Of a DNA stretch of 64,000 nucleotides, positions 25,474 through 34,794 are shown piece by piece (within the stretch, counting starts at the first letter, position 1; every line of letters starts with the position of its first letter). The translations under genes and the position numbers were made by a program. The stretch comes from Prauserella salsuginis (GTDB lineage: Bacteria; Actinomycetota; Actinomycetes; Mycobacteriales; Pseudonocardiaceae), in assembly GCF_024648885.1 (NCBI RefSeq), contig NZ_JANBBF010000008.1, forward strand, positions 124,001-188,000. The letters are read 5' to 3'. The notes beneath the pieces are model-generated. The model was not told the origin of the DNA. It saw nothing but the letters and a program-made list of their open reading frames with translations, and made no database searches.

Positions 25474-26615
25474 GAGTCGAGCACGACCAGCTCGTGGGGG
25501 CGCGTGTTGAGCGGTTCGGCCCCGTCCGCGGTCACCACGACGATGTCCTCGATCCGCGCGCCCCAGTGCCCGGCCGTGTAGATGCCGGGTTCGATACTGA
25601 AGGCCATGCCCTCTTCGAGCGGCAGATCGTTGCCCGCGACGATGTAGGGCTCCTCGTGCACGTCCAGGCCGATGCCGTGGCCGGTGCGGTGGATGAACCG
25701 GTCGCCGAATCCGGCGTCGGCGATGATGTCCCGGGCCGCCGCGTCGACCGATTCGGCGCTGACCCCGGGGCGCACCGCGTCGACCGCGGCCTGCTGGGCC
25801 CGCTGCAGGACCGCGTAGGTCGCCGCGACATCGGGGGCCTTGGGCTCGCCGACGGCGTACGTGCGCGTGGAGTCCGAGTTGTAGCCCTCCGGGATCGGAC
25901 CGCCGATGTCGACGACCACGACATCACCCGGCTCGATGACCCGGTCCGACACGTCGTGGTGCGGGCTCGCGCCGTTGGGCCCGGAGCCGACGATAACGAA
26001 TTCGGCCGAGGTGTGGCCCTCCTCGACGATCGCCGCGGTGATGTCGGCACCCACCTCGGCCTCGGTGCGGCCGGGGCGCAGCCACTCGCCCATCCGCGCG
26101 TGCACGCGGTCGATCGCGGCGCCCGCCGCGCGGAGTGCGGCGATCTCGGCGGCGTCCTTGCGCATCCGCAGCTCACGCAGCACCTGCCCGGCCAGCACCT
26201 GCTCGGCACCCGGCACCGCCCGGCGCACGCCCAGCACGTGCAGCGCGGCCATCATGTCGCTCACGGCGACCCGGCCCGCGGCCCCGACCCGGTCCGCGAC
26301 GAGGCGGTACGGGTCGTCGCCGTCGACCCAGGTGACGACGTCGATGCCCAGCTCGTCGGTCGGCACGTCGGAATAACCGGGCAGCTCGAGCTTCGGCACG
26401 ACCAACGCGGGCGGGGCGTCGCCCGCGGGCACCACGAGCGTGGTCAGCCGCTCGAACGAACCGCCCGCCTGACCCACGAGATAGCGCAGGTCCGAACCGG
26501 GCGCGATGAGCAGCGCGTCGGTACCGGCATCGGCGGCGGCCTTGCCGGCACGGTCGAGGCGGGACCGCAGCGTGGCGGCGTCGGGCGCGGGATTGTGCAG
26601 CGATCGGCGGGACAT
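25470..26615 (-). CDS. pepE: Xaa-Pro dipeptidase/aminopeptidase (M24)
   Basis: A 381-residue cytoplasmic metallopeptidase that releases the residue before proline. The creatinase amino-terminal domain covers about 1-145. The pita-bread domain has all five metal ligands: VVDIGG, NSDSTRT, HRTGHGIG, SIEPGIY and ARIEDIV. The ATG at 26615 lies 7 nt after TATTGT (minus strand, 26623-26628), consistent with leaderless expression. It is the likely orthologue of M. tuberculosis pepE (Rv2089c), next to the same exonuclease gene. It is coupled to the Lrp gene. Confidence 0.9.
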   Translation of the reverse strand: MSRRSLHNPAPDAATLRSRLDRAGKAAADAGTDALLIAPGSDLRYLVGQAGGSFERLTTLVVPAGDAPPALVVPKLELPGYSDVPTDELGIDVVTWVDGDDPYRLVADRVGAAGRVAVSDMMAALHVLGVRRAVPGAEQVLAGQVLRELRMRKDAAEIAALRAAGAAIDRVHARMGEWLRPGRTEAEVGADITAAIVEEGHTSAEFVIVGSGPNGASPHHDVSDRVIEPGDVVVVDIGGPIPEGYNSDSTRTYAVGEPKAPDVAATYAVLQRAQQAAVDAVRPGVSAESVDAAARDIIADAGFGDRFIHRTGHGIGLDVHEEPYIVAGNDLPLEEGMAFSIEPGIYTAGHWGARIEDIVVVTADGAEPLNTRPHELVVLDS

Positions 26616-26750
26616 GAGCCCGACAATACCCAGCGGGCCCGGGACGGGTCGTGGTCGGTCGAACAGGCGCGTTCCCATCTCGCCCGTTTCGGGCGACACC
26701 CCCGCGCATGGCGTACCGGCCAGCGAAGCGGGACGTGGGAAGCTGTGGGG

Positions 26751-27704
26751 GTGAGCACCGGTCCCGTGGCGCTGCTCGACGCGGCGAGCCTGTATTTCCG
26801 TTCGTACTTCGCCCTGCCCGAGTCGATGACGGCTCCCGACGGCACGCCCGTGAACGCGGTCCGCGGGTTCGCCGACACCGTGGCGCGCATCCTCACCGAC
26901 CGCAGGCCCGCCCGGCTCGTGGCGTGTCTCGACGCGGACTGGCGACCGCAGTTCCGCGTGGACGCGCTGCCGAGCTACAAGGCGCACCGGGTCGCCGAGG
27001 AGGTCGAAACCGGTTCGGACGTCGAGGAAGTGCCCGACACGCTGACTCCGCAGGTGCCGATCATTCTCGAACTGCTCGACGCGGCGGGTCTCGCCGTGGC
27101 CGAAGCTCCCGGGTACGAGGCCGACGATGTGATCGGCACGTTGACCGCGCGCGAGACCGAGGGCGCCGTCGAGGTGATCACCGGCGACCGGGACCTGTTC
27201 CAGCTTGTGCGGACCGAGCCCACCCCGGCCTCGGTGATCTACGTCGGCAAGGGCTGGGCCAAGGCCGAGATCCTCGACCCTCAGGCCCTCGCCGGGCGAT
27301 ACGGAGTCCCGGCCGAGCGTGCCGGTGCGGCCTACGCGGACATGGCGATGCTCCGCGGCGATCCCTCCGACGGACTGCCGGGCGTCGCCGGTATCGGCGA
27401 GAAGACCGCCGCCAAGCTCATCACCCAGTTCGGCTCGTTCGAGGCGCTGGTCGAGGCCGCCCGCGCCGAGAGCCCGGACCTGCCGGTCAAGACCCGCGCC
27501 CGGCTCAACGACGCCGCCCAGTACCTCTCTGCAGCGCCGACGGTGGTGCGCGTCGCGGCCGATGCGCCGGTCACGCTGTCCGGCGCGGACGTCGTGCCCG
27601 CCGGCGCCGCGGACGAACCGCGGGTCCGGGACCTGGCCGAACGCTGGAACCTCGGCGGATCGGCCACCCGGCTGCTGGACGCGCTCGCGACCTACCGCAC
27701 CTGA
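26751..27704 (+). CDS. 5'-3' exonuclease (Pol I N-terminal-like)
   Basis: A 317-residue flap/5'-3' exonuclease without a polymerase domain. Seen: LLDAASLYFRSYFALP, an acidic cluster in ACLDADWRPQFR, EADDVIGTLTARE, ITGDRDLFQLV, and the helix-hairpin-helix GDPSDGLPGVAGIGEKTAAKLI. Such proteins remove RNA primers or flaps. The GTG at 26751 is used because it precedes the conserved VALLDAASLYF strand; no strong ribosome binding site is seen. Orthologue of M. tuberculosis Rv2090 by position and length. Confidence 0.9.
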   Translation: MSTGPVALLDAASLYFRSYFALPESMTAPDGTPVNAVRGFADTVARILTDRRPARLVACLDADWRPQFRVDALPSYKAHRVAEEVETGSDVEEVPDTLTPQVPIILELLDAAGLAVAEAPGYEADDVIGTLTARETEGAVEVITGDRDLFQLVRTEPTPASVIYVGKGWAKAEILDPQALAGRYGVPAERAGAAYADMAMLRGDPSDGLPGVAGIGEKTAAKLITQFGSFEALVEAARAESPDLPVKTRARLNDAAQYLSAAPTVVRVAADAPVTLSGADVVPAGAADEPRVRDLAERWNLGGSATRLLDALATYRT

Positions 27705-27710
27705 CGGGCG

Positions 27711-27747
27711 CCGCCGCTCGGGCAGGCAGGCTGCCGCGGAGCGGCGG
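27711..27747 (+). terminator. Hairpin after the exonuclease gene
   Basis: CCGCCGCTC (27711-27719) pairs with GAGCGGCGG (27739-27747) over 9 bp, directly after the stop codon. Confidence 0.5.
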
Positions 27748-27861
27748 GCCGGGAGGACCCGAGGCCGGTACGAGCCGTTCCGGATGAGTGCCGCTCCGCG
27801 GCGTGTCAATCCGGCGCCGTCATCCTGGCGCTGTCGTTCCGGCGCTACTACTCGGGCGTTG

Positions 27862-28278
27862 TTACTCGGGAGCGCCGACCCGGTACCGGCCCTGCTCGTT
27901 CTGGACGGTGATCGTCACCGTGCGCTCGCCTGCGGCCAGCTCGATGTAGCACGTGAACGACGCGCCGACCTCGACCGGCTCGTTGCGTGGGCAGGACACC
28001 TCGCGCACCTGTTCCAGGCCGTAGTCCTCGGCCACCACACGACGCACGTCGGCGTTCATCCGGTTCACGTCGAAGAACCGCACCGTCTCGGTCGGGCTCG
28101 GCACCGGCGACGAGCCGGTCGCGCCGTCGTCGGTGCTCTCCGTCGTCGCGGCCGAGGTCGGCTCGGCGTCCGAGCCGGTTCCCGACCCCGACTCCTCGTC
28201 GCCCGCCGACTGGTTGCACGCCGTCAGCAGGCCCAGGCACACGATTCCCGCGAGTACCGCAAGCGGACGTCTCCCCAC
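27862..28278 (-). CDS. DUF4333 lipoprotein
   Basis: A 138-residue secreted lipoprotein: a signal peptide ending in the lipobox LLTAC (C21), a Ser/Thr/Asp-rich linker (22-65), then a DUF4333 domain with two cysteines (VSCPRNEP and FTCYIEL) and a final VTITVQNEQGRYRVG strand. The domain is shared with the protein at 29595-30383, which is held in the membrane by a transmembrane helix instead. Function is unknown; DUF4333 proteins are typical of actinobacterial envelopes. GTG at 28278 starts directly at the signal peptide. Confidence 0.85.
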   Translation of the reverse strand: MGRRPLAVLAGIVCLGLLTACNQSAGDEESGSGTGSDAEPTSAATTESTDDGATGSSPVPSPTETVRFFDVNRMNADVRRVVAEDYGLEQVREVSCPRNEPVEVGASFTCYIELAAGERTVTITVQNEQGRYRVGAPE

Positions 28279-28310
28279 GAGCCCTCACCTCGGTGTTGAT
28301 CTGTTGTGGG

Positions 28311-29513
28311 CTAGAAGAACGTACCGCACCACGGTGGCGTTGCGGTCGACAACAGCCGGTCCGCCCGTTCCGCGGCACCCGGCGCGGTCTCCCGGACACG
28401 GCCCGTGTCGACCAGTTGCGACGGCCGCCACGCTCCGAGGTGAATCATCGCGAGCGTGTCCACAGACAGCTGCAGCTCGGCCGGTTGGTCGGTGCGCACC
28501 GCCCCGTCGGGGCCGAGGCGGTAGCAGCCCTCGTTGCCGGGCAGCACCGGATCGGTCACCTCGAGCACGACGGGCTCGCCGTCGTAGGTGCGCATCGCGA
28601 GCGCCGCCGGCACGTCGACGAGCCGCACCCACAGGTCGTCGAACTGCCCGGTGGTCGACACCGCGCGAGGGTCGGTCAGCAGCAGTTCGAGCGGATCGTC
28701 GAGGGGACGTACCGACGCGGTGACCTCGTGGACGAGGTCGACCGACAGCAGGTAACGCCACACTCCGCAGAACGCCTCCGGGCCGGCCGCCTGCATCTCG
28801 ATCAGGTTCAACGTCGCCGAACCGGGTCGGGGCCGATCCACGGAGTAGACGGCGAATCCGTCGACCCCGCCGGTGCCCTCGTGCGTCACGGCGGTGACCG
28901 GGCCTTCCTCCCTGGCCAGATGGCTTCGCAGTCCGGCCCACCACTCGTCGGGGCGGGCCAGCATGCCCGGCCGCGTCGCCATCGCCGGATACGCCGCCGC
29001 CCACCGTTCCATCGCGGAATCGAGGTTCTCGATGTTCACGCGTCCGCCGGCTGGCGCGTCCTGCCGCACCTTCGCCCTGCGGACGTCCACTGTGTAGTCG
29101 CGCGCCCGGGTGGCGATGCCGTACCCGAACCGGCCGTAGATCGCCGATTCCGACGCGTGCAGCCCCGCCGCCACGAGCCCGCGGTCGGCGAACTCGCGCA
29201 GCTGAGCATGCATGAGCTCGGTGAGCACCCCGCGCCGCGTGCAGTCGGCGCGCACGCCAACGCTGGTGACGGCGCCGAGCGGCACATCACCCCCGCCGGG
29301 CACCGTGATCGCCGAGTCGAACGACCGCGCGGTCCCGATCAGCGCGCCGGAATCGACCTCGTGAACCCCGAGCGAGCGCGCCGGCTGCAGCGAGGCCCGC
29401 ACGCTCGGCCACTGGTCGTCGGTGAGCGGTTTGACGTGCAGCGTGGCACGGAACAGGTCTTGCGAGGCGCGCAGCTCGTCATCGGTCAGGGTCCGGACAA
29501 CGTGATCGGTCAT
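28311..29513 (-). CDS. Eis-type GNAT acetyltransferase
   Basis: A 400-residue acetyltransferase of the Eis/RRNA-methyltransferase-independent aminoglycoside-modifying type: an amino-terminal GNAT domain with VTSVGVRADCTRRGVLTELM (acetyl-CoA loop), a second GNAT-like domain, and a carboxy-terminal SCP2-like domain. The last residues are GTFF; in Eis the terminal carboxylate acts in catalysis. Family members acetylate amines of aminoglycosides, polyamines or peptides. The ATG at 29513 (MTDHVVRTL) is preferred to one four codons upstream. It sits between two DUF4333 paralogues, all on the minus strand. Confidence 0.88.
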   Translation of the reverse strand: MTDHVVRTLTDDELRASQDLFRATLHVKPLTDDQWPSVRASLQPARSLGVHEVDSGALIGTARSFDSAITVPGGGDVPLGAVTSVGVRADCTRRGVLTELMHAQLREFADRGLVAAGLHASESAIYGRFGYGIATRARDYTVDVRRAKVRQDAPAGGRVNIENLDSAMERWAAAYPAMATRPGMLARPDEWWAGLRSHLAREEGPVTAVTHEGTGGVDGFAVYSVDRPRPGSATLNLIEMQAAGPEAFCGVWRYLLSVDLVHEVTASVRPLDDPLELLLTDPRAVSTTGQFDDLWVRLVDVPAALAMRTYDGEPVVLEVTDPVLPGNEGCYRLGPDGAVRTDQPAELQLSVDTLAMIHLGAWRPSQLVDTGRVRETAPGAAERADRLLSTATPPWCGTFF

Positions 29514-29594
29514 GGCACCGATCATTTCCGACGTCTCGACATGCCCGCCACCGGATTACGCTGTGACGAACCCAGAACCCGGCGCCGCGGGCGG

Positions 29595-30383
29595 TTACTG
29601 CAGCCTGCCGACCTGGTACCGGGCGTCCTCGCTCTTCACCGTGATCGTGACCTGCCGCGTCTCACCGTCGACGTTGACGTCGCAGGTGAACGTCTCGTCG
29701 ACGGTCACCGGCTGGTCCTCCGGGCACGACACGCTCTGCACGCCTTCGACACCGTAGTTCTCGGCGAGCACCCGCTGCACGTCCTGGTTCATGGCCTCGG
29801 CGTCGAAGACCTTCTGCACCAGAAAGCCCGGGATCCAGAACAGCACGACCGCCGCGGCGGCAACGACCACGACCGCGGCGCCGAGCCCGATCCACATGCC
29901 CTTGCCGGAGCTGTTCTTCGGCTTCTGCGGGGCGGGCCCCGCAGCGCCCATGCCGGGCGGCGGCCCGTACGGCTGTCCGGGCGGCGGGGTCTGGCCGGGC
30001 TGGGTGAACTGGCCGGGCTGCTGACCCGGCTGCGTGTACGACGCGGTGCCGTGACCGCCCGCCTGCGGCGCCTGTCCCGGTTGGGTGAACTGCCCCGGCT
30101 GGCCGGGCTGCCCCGGTGGCATCGGCTGTCCGGGCGGCGGGGTCGGCGCAGGCTGTCCCGGTGGCGGCTGCTGGCCCGGCGGATACCCCTGGGGCTGGCC
30201 GTACCCCGGCTGCCCCTGCGGACCGGGTTGGCCCGGCTGCTGCGGATAGCCGGGCTGCGGAGGCGGCTGCTGCCCCGGGTACTGGCCGTAGCCCGGCTGT
30301 CCCGGGAACCCGCCGGACGGCGGACCCGGAGGCGGTTGCTGGCCCCACTGCTGCGGGTCGTTGCCTCCGTACGGCGTGCTCAT
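29595..30383 (-). CDS. Pro/Gly/Gln-rich membrane protein with DUF4333 domain
   Basis: A 262-residue protein with three parts: a cytoplasmic low-complexity region of Pro, Gly, Gln and Tyr (1-150), one membrane helix (about 164-184), and an external DUF4333 domain (about 190-262) with cysteines in VSCPEDQP and FTCDVNV. The domain is a clear paralogue of that in the lipoprotein at 27862-28278, including [15 protein letters not shown]. The ATG at 30383 is preceded by GGAGG. Position next to helY matches M. tuberculosis Rv2091c, also a membrane protein. Function unknown. Confidence 0.85.
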   Translation of the reverse strand: MSTPYGGNDPQQWGQQPPPGPPSGGFPGQPGYGQYPGQQPPPQPGYPQQPGQPGPQGQPGYGQPQGYPPGQQPPPGQPAPTPPPGQPMPPGQPGQPGQFTQPGQAPQAGGHGTASYTQPGQQPGQFTQPGQTPPPGQPYGPPPGMGAAGPAPQKPKNSSGKGMWIGLGAAVVVVAAAAVVLFWIPGFLVQKVFDAEAMNQDVQRVLAENYGVEGVQSVSCPEDQPVTVDETFTCDVNVDGETRQVTITVKSEDARYQVGRLQ

Positions 30384-30561
30384 CGTCCTGCCTCCGCCAA
30401 TCACCACCCGGCCGCCACGTCACCTGCGCGACCGGTCCCCGGGCATTCTCGTCCATGCGTCGCGTGTGATCCAACCACAACGTCGTGTGGCGGGTGTGTG
30501 AAGGTCGACGGCCACGCGCCGCCGCTGCAACCGGTACGTGCCGCGGCTGGCCGCGGCCGCC

Positions 30562-33375
30562 TCACACCTCGCCCGCGGCGACGACACCGCGCCGCAGGGC
30601 CCGTACCGCTTTGGCCGCGGTGCCGCCCACCGGGTGCTCCTTCCCGAGCACGACCCGCAGCTGGTCGAGGAGGTCGATCACCTGGCGCGCCCAGCGGACG
30701 AAGTCACCGGCCGTGAGTTCCTGCCCGTTGGCCTCCGAAGTCGTGAGGACGCGTTCGAGCGATTCGCCCCGTGCCCACCGGTACACCGGCCAGGCGAAAC
30801 CGGCGTCCGGTTCGCGGGTGCGGTCGAGCCGGTGCCTGCGTTCGTCCTCGGTCAGCTCACTCCAGATCGTCACCGTGTCCTGCCACGCCTTCGACACGGC
30901 GCCCTGTGGCAGTTTCGGCTCGGCCATCGCGTCCCGCCGCGCCTCGTAGACCAGCGCCGACACGACCGCGGCGAGTTCCGGTGCCGCCAGGCCGTGCCAG
31001 ACGTGCCTGCGCACGCACTCGGCGGCCAGCAGGTCGGACTCGCTGTAGATCCGGGCCAGCAGCATGCCGTCCTCGGTCACCCGGTCGTTGTCGGTATCCC
31101 CGGTTTCGGCGTCCCCGGCATCCGTGTTCCCGGTGGATCCATCGCGTTCGAGGTAGCCGCGTTCGGCCAGCAGTGCGCAGATCCGGTCGAACGAACGGGC
31201 CAGCGAGTGTGTGGTCGCCGCGACCTTGCGTTCGAGTTGTTGCGTCTCGGCCTGCAGTCGCTGATAGCGCTCGACCCAGCGCAGGCTGGCCTCGCGGTCG
31301 GCCAACCCGTGCACGGGGTGCCGGCGTAACTGCTGCCGCAGGTCCGCCAGCTCCTCGTCGTCGTTCGCCCCCGACCGTTTGCGTTGCGCGGACGGCTTCT
31401 CGATGCCGGTGTTCCGCAGTGACGAGGCGATGTCGCGCCGTACCTTCGGCGACCGCAGCTCGACGTGTTTGGGCAGCTTGACGCGTCCCAGCGACTCCAC
31501 GGCGGACGGGAAGTCGGCGGCCGACAGGGTGCCAGACCACCGATCCTCGGTGACGACCACCGGACGCGGTTCGTGCAGCGGGTCGACGCCCGGGTCGATC
31601 ACGACGGCCAGTCCCGATCTGCGGCCGGACGGCACAAGGATGACGTCGCCCTTGCGCAGCTTCTCCAGTGACCGGGCGGCCTCGGCCCGCCGGTGCTGAC
31701 TGTTCTGCTTGGCGAGGTACTTCTCGCGGTCCGAGACCTTCTTGCGCAGCTCGACGTACGACAGCAGCTCGTCGAAGTCGCCGGACACGGCTTCGGCGTA
31801 GCCGGCGAGCGCTTCCTTGTTGCGCTCGATCCGCTTGGCCGTGCCGACGACGGCACGGTCCGCCTGGAACTGCGCGAACGACTGTTCCAGCAGCTCCCGG
31901 GCCGACTGGGCGCCGAACTGGCCCACCAGGTTGATGGCCATGTTGTACCCGGGCCGGAACGACGACTTGAGCGGGTAGGTCCGCGTCGAGGCCAGCCCGC
32001 CCACGTGGCGCGGGTCGACCCCGGGTTGCCACAGCACGACGGCGTGGCCTTCGACGTCGATCCCCCGGCGGCCGGCGCGACCGGTCAGCTGCGTGTACTC
32101 GCCGGGCGTGAGGTCGACGTGCGCCTCGCCGTTGTACTTGACCAGCCGTTCCAGCACGACGGTCCGCGCAGGCATGTTGATACCGAGCGCGAGGGTCTCG
32201 GTGGCGAACACGACCTTCACCAGACCGCGGACGAACAGCTCCTCGACGGTCTCCTTGAACGCGGGCAACAGCCCGGCGTGGTGTGCCGCGACGCCGTGTT
32301 CGAGCCCGTCGCGCCACTCCCAGTAGCCCAGCACGGCCAGGTCCGACTCGGGCAGGTCGGCGGTGCGTTCGTCGACGATCCGGCGGACCTCGGCGATCTC
32401 CTCGGGGCTGTTGAGCCGCACCCCGGCGTGTACGCACTGGCCCACGGCGGCGTCGCACCCGGCACGGGAGAAGATGAATGTGATCGCGGGCAGCAGCCCG
32501 GCACGGTCCAGCCGGTCGATGACGTCGACCCGCGACGGCGGCCGGAACCGCGGCATCCGCGATTTGCCCCGGTCACGGCCACGCTTGCCCCGCCCACCGC
32601 CGAAGGCGGCCGGTGCGTGCATCCGCGCGACCTCTTCGACACGGCGCAACAGCTGCCGGTTGATCTTCGGTTCGTCGCCGTGCTCCTCGCCGACGAACAG
32701 GTCCATGAGCCGGTTCCCGACCATCATGTGCTGCCACAGCGGCACGGGCCGGTGCTCGTCCACCACCACCGCCGTGTCGCCGCGGACGGCGACCAGCCAC
32801 TCGCCGAACTCCTCGGCGTTGCTGACCGTGGCCGACAGCCCGACCACACGCACGTACTCGGGCAGGTGCAGGATGACCTCCTCCCACACCGCGCCGCGGA
32901 ACCGGTCGGCGAGGTAGTGCACCTCGTCCATGACGACGTAACCCAGTTCGTCGAGCGCGGCCGACCCGGCGTACAGCATGTTGCGCAGGACCTCGGTGGT
33001 CATGACGACGACCTGCGCGTTGCCGTTCACGGCGGTGTCGCCGGTCAGCAGGCCCACCGCGTCGGAGCCGTACCGTTCGACCAGGTCGGCGTACTTCTGG
33101 TTCGACAGCGCCTTGATGGGCGTCGTGTAGAAGCACTTCCGGCCTTCGGCCAGCGCGAGGTGCACGGCGAACTCGCCGACAACGGTCTTACCGGCACCGG
33201 TGGGCGCGCACACGAGCACGCCGTGACCGTCCTCGAGCGCCTCACACCCGCGCACCTGGAAGTCGTCGAAGTCGAAGGCGAGATCGGCCGCGAACCGGGC
33301 CAGCTGCGGGTAGTCGCTGCGCCGGCGGGCTGCGGCGTACGCCTCGGCCGGGCTGGGAGAGGCGGATGAGTCCAC
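30562..33375 (-). CDS. helY: Ski2/MTR4-like RNA helicase HelY
   Basis: A 937-residue superfamily 2 helicase. Seen: Walker A APTGAGKT (57-64), TTPIKALSNQK (motif Ia), MDEVHYLAD (149-157, DEVH box), GLSATVSN (motif III), a helicase C domain with FATETLALGINMPART and the TGRAGRRGID motif VI, then a long DSHCT-related carboxy-terminal half. It probably unwinds structured RNA in decay. GTG at 33375 begins MDSSASPSPAEAY, as in relatives. It is downstream of the tatA-tatC genes as in mycobacteria. Confidence 0.95.
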   Translation of the reverse strand: MDSSASPSPAEAYAAARRRSDYPQLARFAADLAFDFDDFQVRGCEALEDGHGVLVCAPTGAGKTVVGEFAVHLALAEGRKCFYTTPIKALSNQKYADLVERYGSDAVGLLTGDTAVNGNAQVVVMTTEVLRNMLYAGSAALDELGYVVMDEVHYLADRFRGAVWEEVILHLPEYVRVVGLSATVSNAEEFGEWLVAVRGDTAVVVDEHRPVPLWQHMMVGNRLMDLFVGEEHGDEPKINRQLLRRVEEVARMHAPAAFGGGRGKRGRDRGKSRMPRFRPPSRVDVIDRLDRAGLLPAITFIFSRAGCDAAVGQCVHAGVRLNSPEEIAEVRRIVDERTADLPESDLAVLGYWEWRDGLEHGVAAHHAGLLPAFKETVEELFVRGLVKVVFATETLALGINMPARTVVLERLVKYNGEAHVDLTPGEYTQLTGRAGRRGIDVEGHAVVLWQPGVDPRHVGGLASTRTYPLKSSFRPGYNMAINLVGQFGAQSARELLEQSFAQFQADRAVVGTAKRIERNKEALAGYAEAVSGDFDELLSYVELRKKVSDREKYLAKQNSQHRRAEAARSLEKLRKGDVILVPSGRRSGLAVVIDPGVDPLHEPRPVVVTEDRWSGTLSAADFPSAVESLGRVKLPKHVELRSPKVRRDIASSLRNTGIEKPSAQRKRSGANDDEELADLRQQLRRHPVHGLADREASLRWVERYQRLQAETQQLERKVAATTHSLARSFDRICALLAERGYLERDGSTGNTDAGDAETGDTDNDRVTEDGMLLARIYSESDLLAAECVRRHVWHGLAAPELAAVVSALVYEARRDAMAEPKLPQGAVSKAWQDTVTIWSELTEDERRHRLDRTREPDAGFAWPVYRWARGESLERVLTTSEANGQELTAGDFVRWARQVIDLLDQLRVVLGKEHPVGGTAAKAVRALRRGVVAAGEV

Positions 33376-33512
33376 GCCGCCAGGGTTTCACATCGGCGGT
33401 CACACCCGCATGAGGCGCTCCGTGGCAGATCCGGTGTCGGCGGATCCGCGGCCGACCGCCGTGCGGACACCGGCGGCGGCGATTGTCGGTGGGTGGCGCT
33501 ACCGTCCGCATC

Positions 33513-33926
33513 ATGACCCCGGACCGGCTGAAGGCGGCGTGTCTGGCGTTCACCGGCGCCGGCGAGGAGTTCCCGTTCGACGAGCACCTGAGCGTGTTCA
33601 AGGTGGGCGGGAAGATGTTCGCGTTGTCGGCGCTCGGGCGCACGCCGCTGAGCGTGAACCTCAAATGCGACCCGGAGCTCGCGTTGCAGTTGCGGGCCTC
33701 GTATCCGGCTGTCCGGCCCGGGTGGCACATGAACAAGCGGCACTGGAACACGGTGGTGCTCGACGACGGGACGCTTCCCGAGCAACTGATCCTCGACCTC
33801 ATCGAGGACTCCTACGACCTCGTGGTCGCCAAGCTGCCGCGGGACATGCGGGAACGGCTCGGGTGGAGGGCGCTCGCCGAGGAGAACGTCAGGCGAGGAC
33901 CGTCAGGGCCCGCGGGACGCAACTGA
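33513..33926 (+). CDS. MmcQ/YjbR-like protein
   Basis: A 137-residue CyaY-like-fold protein of the YjbR/MmcQ family, with EEFPFDEHLSVFKVGGKMFAL, the core strand VNLKCDPELA and the YPAVRPGWHMNKRHWNTV segment typical of the family. Proposed DNA-binding; role unknown. ATG at 33513 is 7 nt after TACCGT (33500-33505), with no ribosome binding site. Its 3' end overlaps the convergent lipid kinase gene by 38 bases, so the two messages can pair. Confidence 0.85.
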   Translation: MTPDRLKAACLAFTGAGEEFPFDEHLSVFKVGGKMFALSALGRTPLSVNLKCDPELALQLRASYPAVRPGWHMNKRHWNTVVLDDGTLPEQLILDLIEDSYDLVVAKLPRDMRERLGWRALAEENVRRGPSGPAGRN

Positions 33927-34794
33927 TCGACACGGGCAGCGTGCCGAGCGGGTCGCCGTCGGCGAACACCGGCCAGTCCGCCCCACCGGCCCGGCCGACG
34001 TCGGCCACCTCGACCGTCCGTGCCCGCAGCGTCGTGACCGCCGGGTGCTCGACGTGCCTGCCGGTGCGCAGGCGCGGCAGTACCCGGGCCAGTTCGCGGT
34101 AACCGACCTTGCCGACGACGGTCACGTCGAGCAGTCCGTCGGTGGGGTCGGCGCCGGGACAGACCGGGATGCCTGCGCCATACCAGGGCGTGTTACCGAC
34201 GGCGACGAGCATCGCGGGCGCCGTGAGCGTCTCGCCGTCGGCGGTCACGCGGATGTCTCGCGCGCGGAAGGACGCGATCTCCGCGGCGATCGCGACGTCG
34301 TATCGACGCGGACCGCGGGGCCATCGGAGCCGGTTGGCTCTGTCGTTGACCGCGGCGTCGAAACCGCTGCACAGCACGGTGCCGTACCAGGTGTCGCCGG
34401 CTCTGCCGAGGTCGAGTCGGCGCCGGTGGCCGGTGCGCAGCGCGTGGGCGAGCGAGTCCACGGCCGCGGCGGGATCACCGGGTACGTCCAGGGCGCGGGC
34501 GAGGTCGTTGCCGGTGCCCGACGGGACGAGGCCGAGCGCGACGGGCGTACCGGCGCAGAATTGCACGGCCAGGTGCGCCGCGCCGTCACCACCGACGACG
34601 ACCAGCGCGTCGAGCCCGGATTCGCGGGCCGCCTCCAGTCGTTGCCGTGCGCCCTCGACGGTGTCGGCATCGATCACGTCGAGCCGCGCGACGTGCGGCC
34701 GGAGCCGCGAAGCGACGGCCCCGGCCAACCGCGCCGCTGCTCCCCTGCCGGATCCGGGGTGGAACGCCAGGGCTACGCGAGGACCTCCGGTCAC
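33889..34794 (-). CDS. Diacylglycerol kinase-family lipid kinase
   Basis: A 301-residue lipid kinase of the DgkB/YegS type, acting on a diacylglycerol-like lipid at the membrane face. Seen: ALAFHPGSGRG, VVVGGDGAAHLA (GGDG at 68-71, with Ala where Thr is usual), and VPSGTGNDLARAL. The GTG at 34794 overlaps the tatC stop (GTGA), so it is translationally coupled to tatC. A second lipid kinase domain is present in the fusion protein at 40071-41573. Confidence 0.88.
   Translation of the reverse strand: MTGGPRVALAFHPGSGRGAAARLAGAVASRLRPHVARLDVIDADTVEGARQRLEAARESGLDALVVVGGDGAAHLAVQFCAGTPVALGLVPSGTGNDLARALDVPGDPAAAVDSLAHALRTGHRRRLDLGRAGDTWYGTVLCSGFDAAVNDRANRLRWPRGPRRYDVAIAAEIASFRARDIRVTADGETLTAPAMLVAVGNTPWYGAGIPVCPGADPTDGLLDVTVVGKVGYRELARVLPRLRTGRHVEHPAVTTLRARTVEVADVGRAGGADWPVFADGDPLGTLPVSISCVPRALTVLA

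Noticed and set aside
26751-26765. GAGCACCGGTCCCG near the exonuclease start as a LacI operator
   Set aside because: It has only the CACCGGT core and lacks the flanking TGAC arms shared by the four real candidates.
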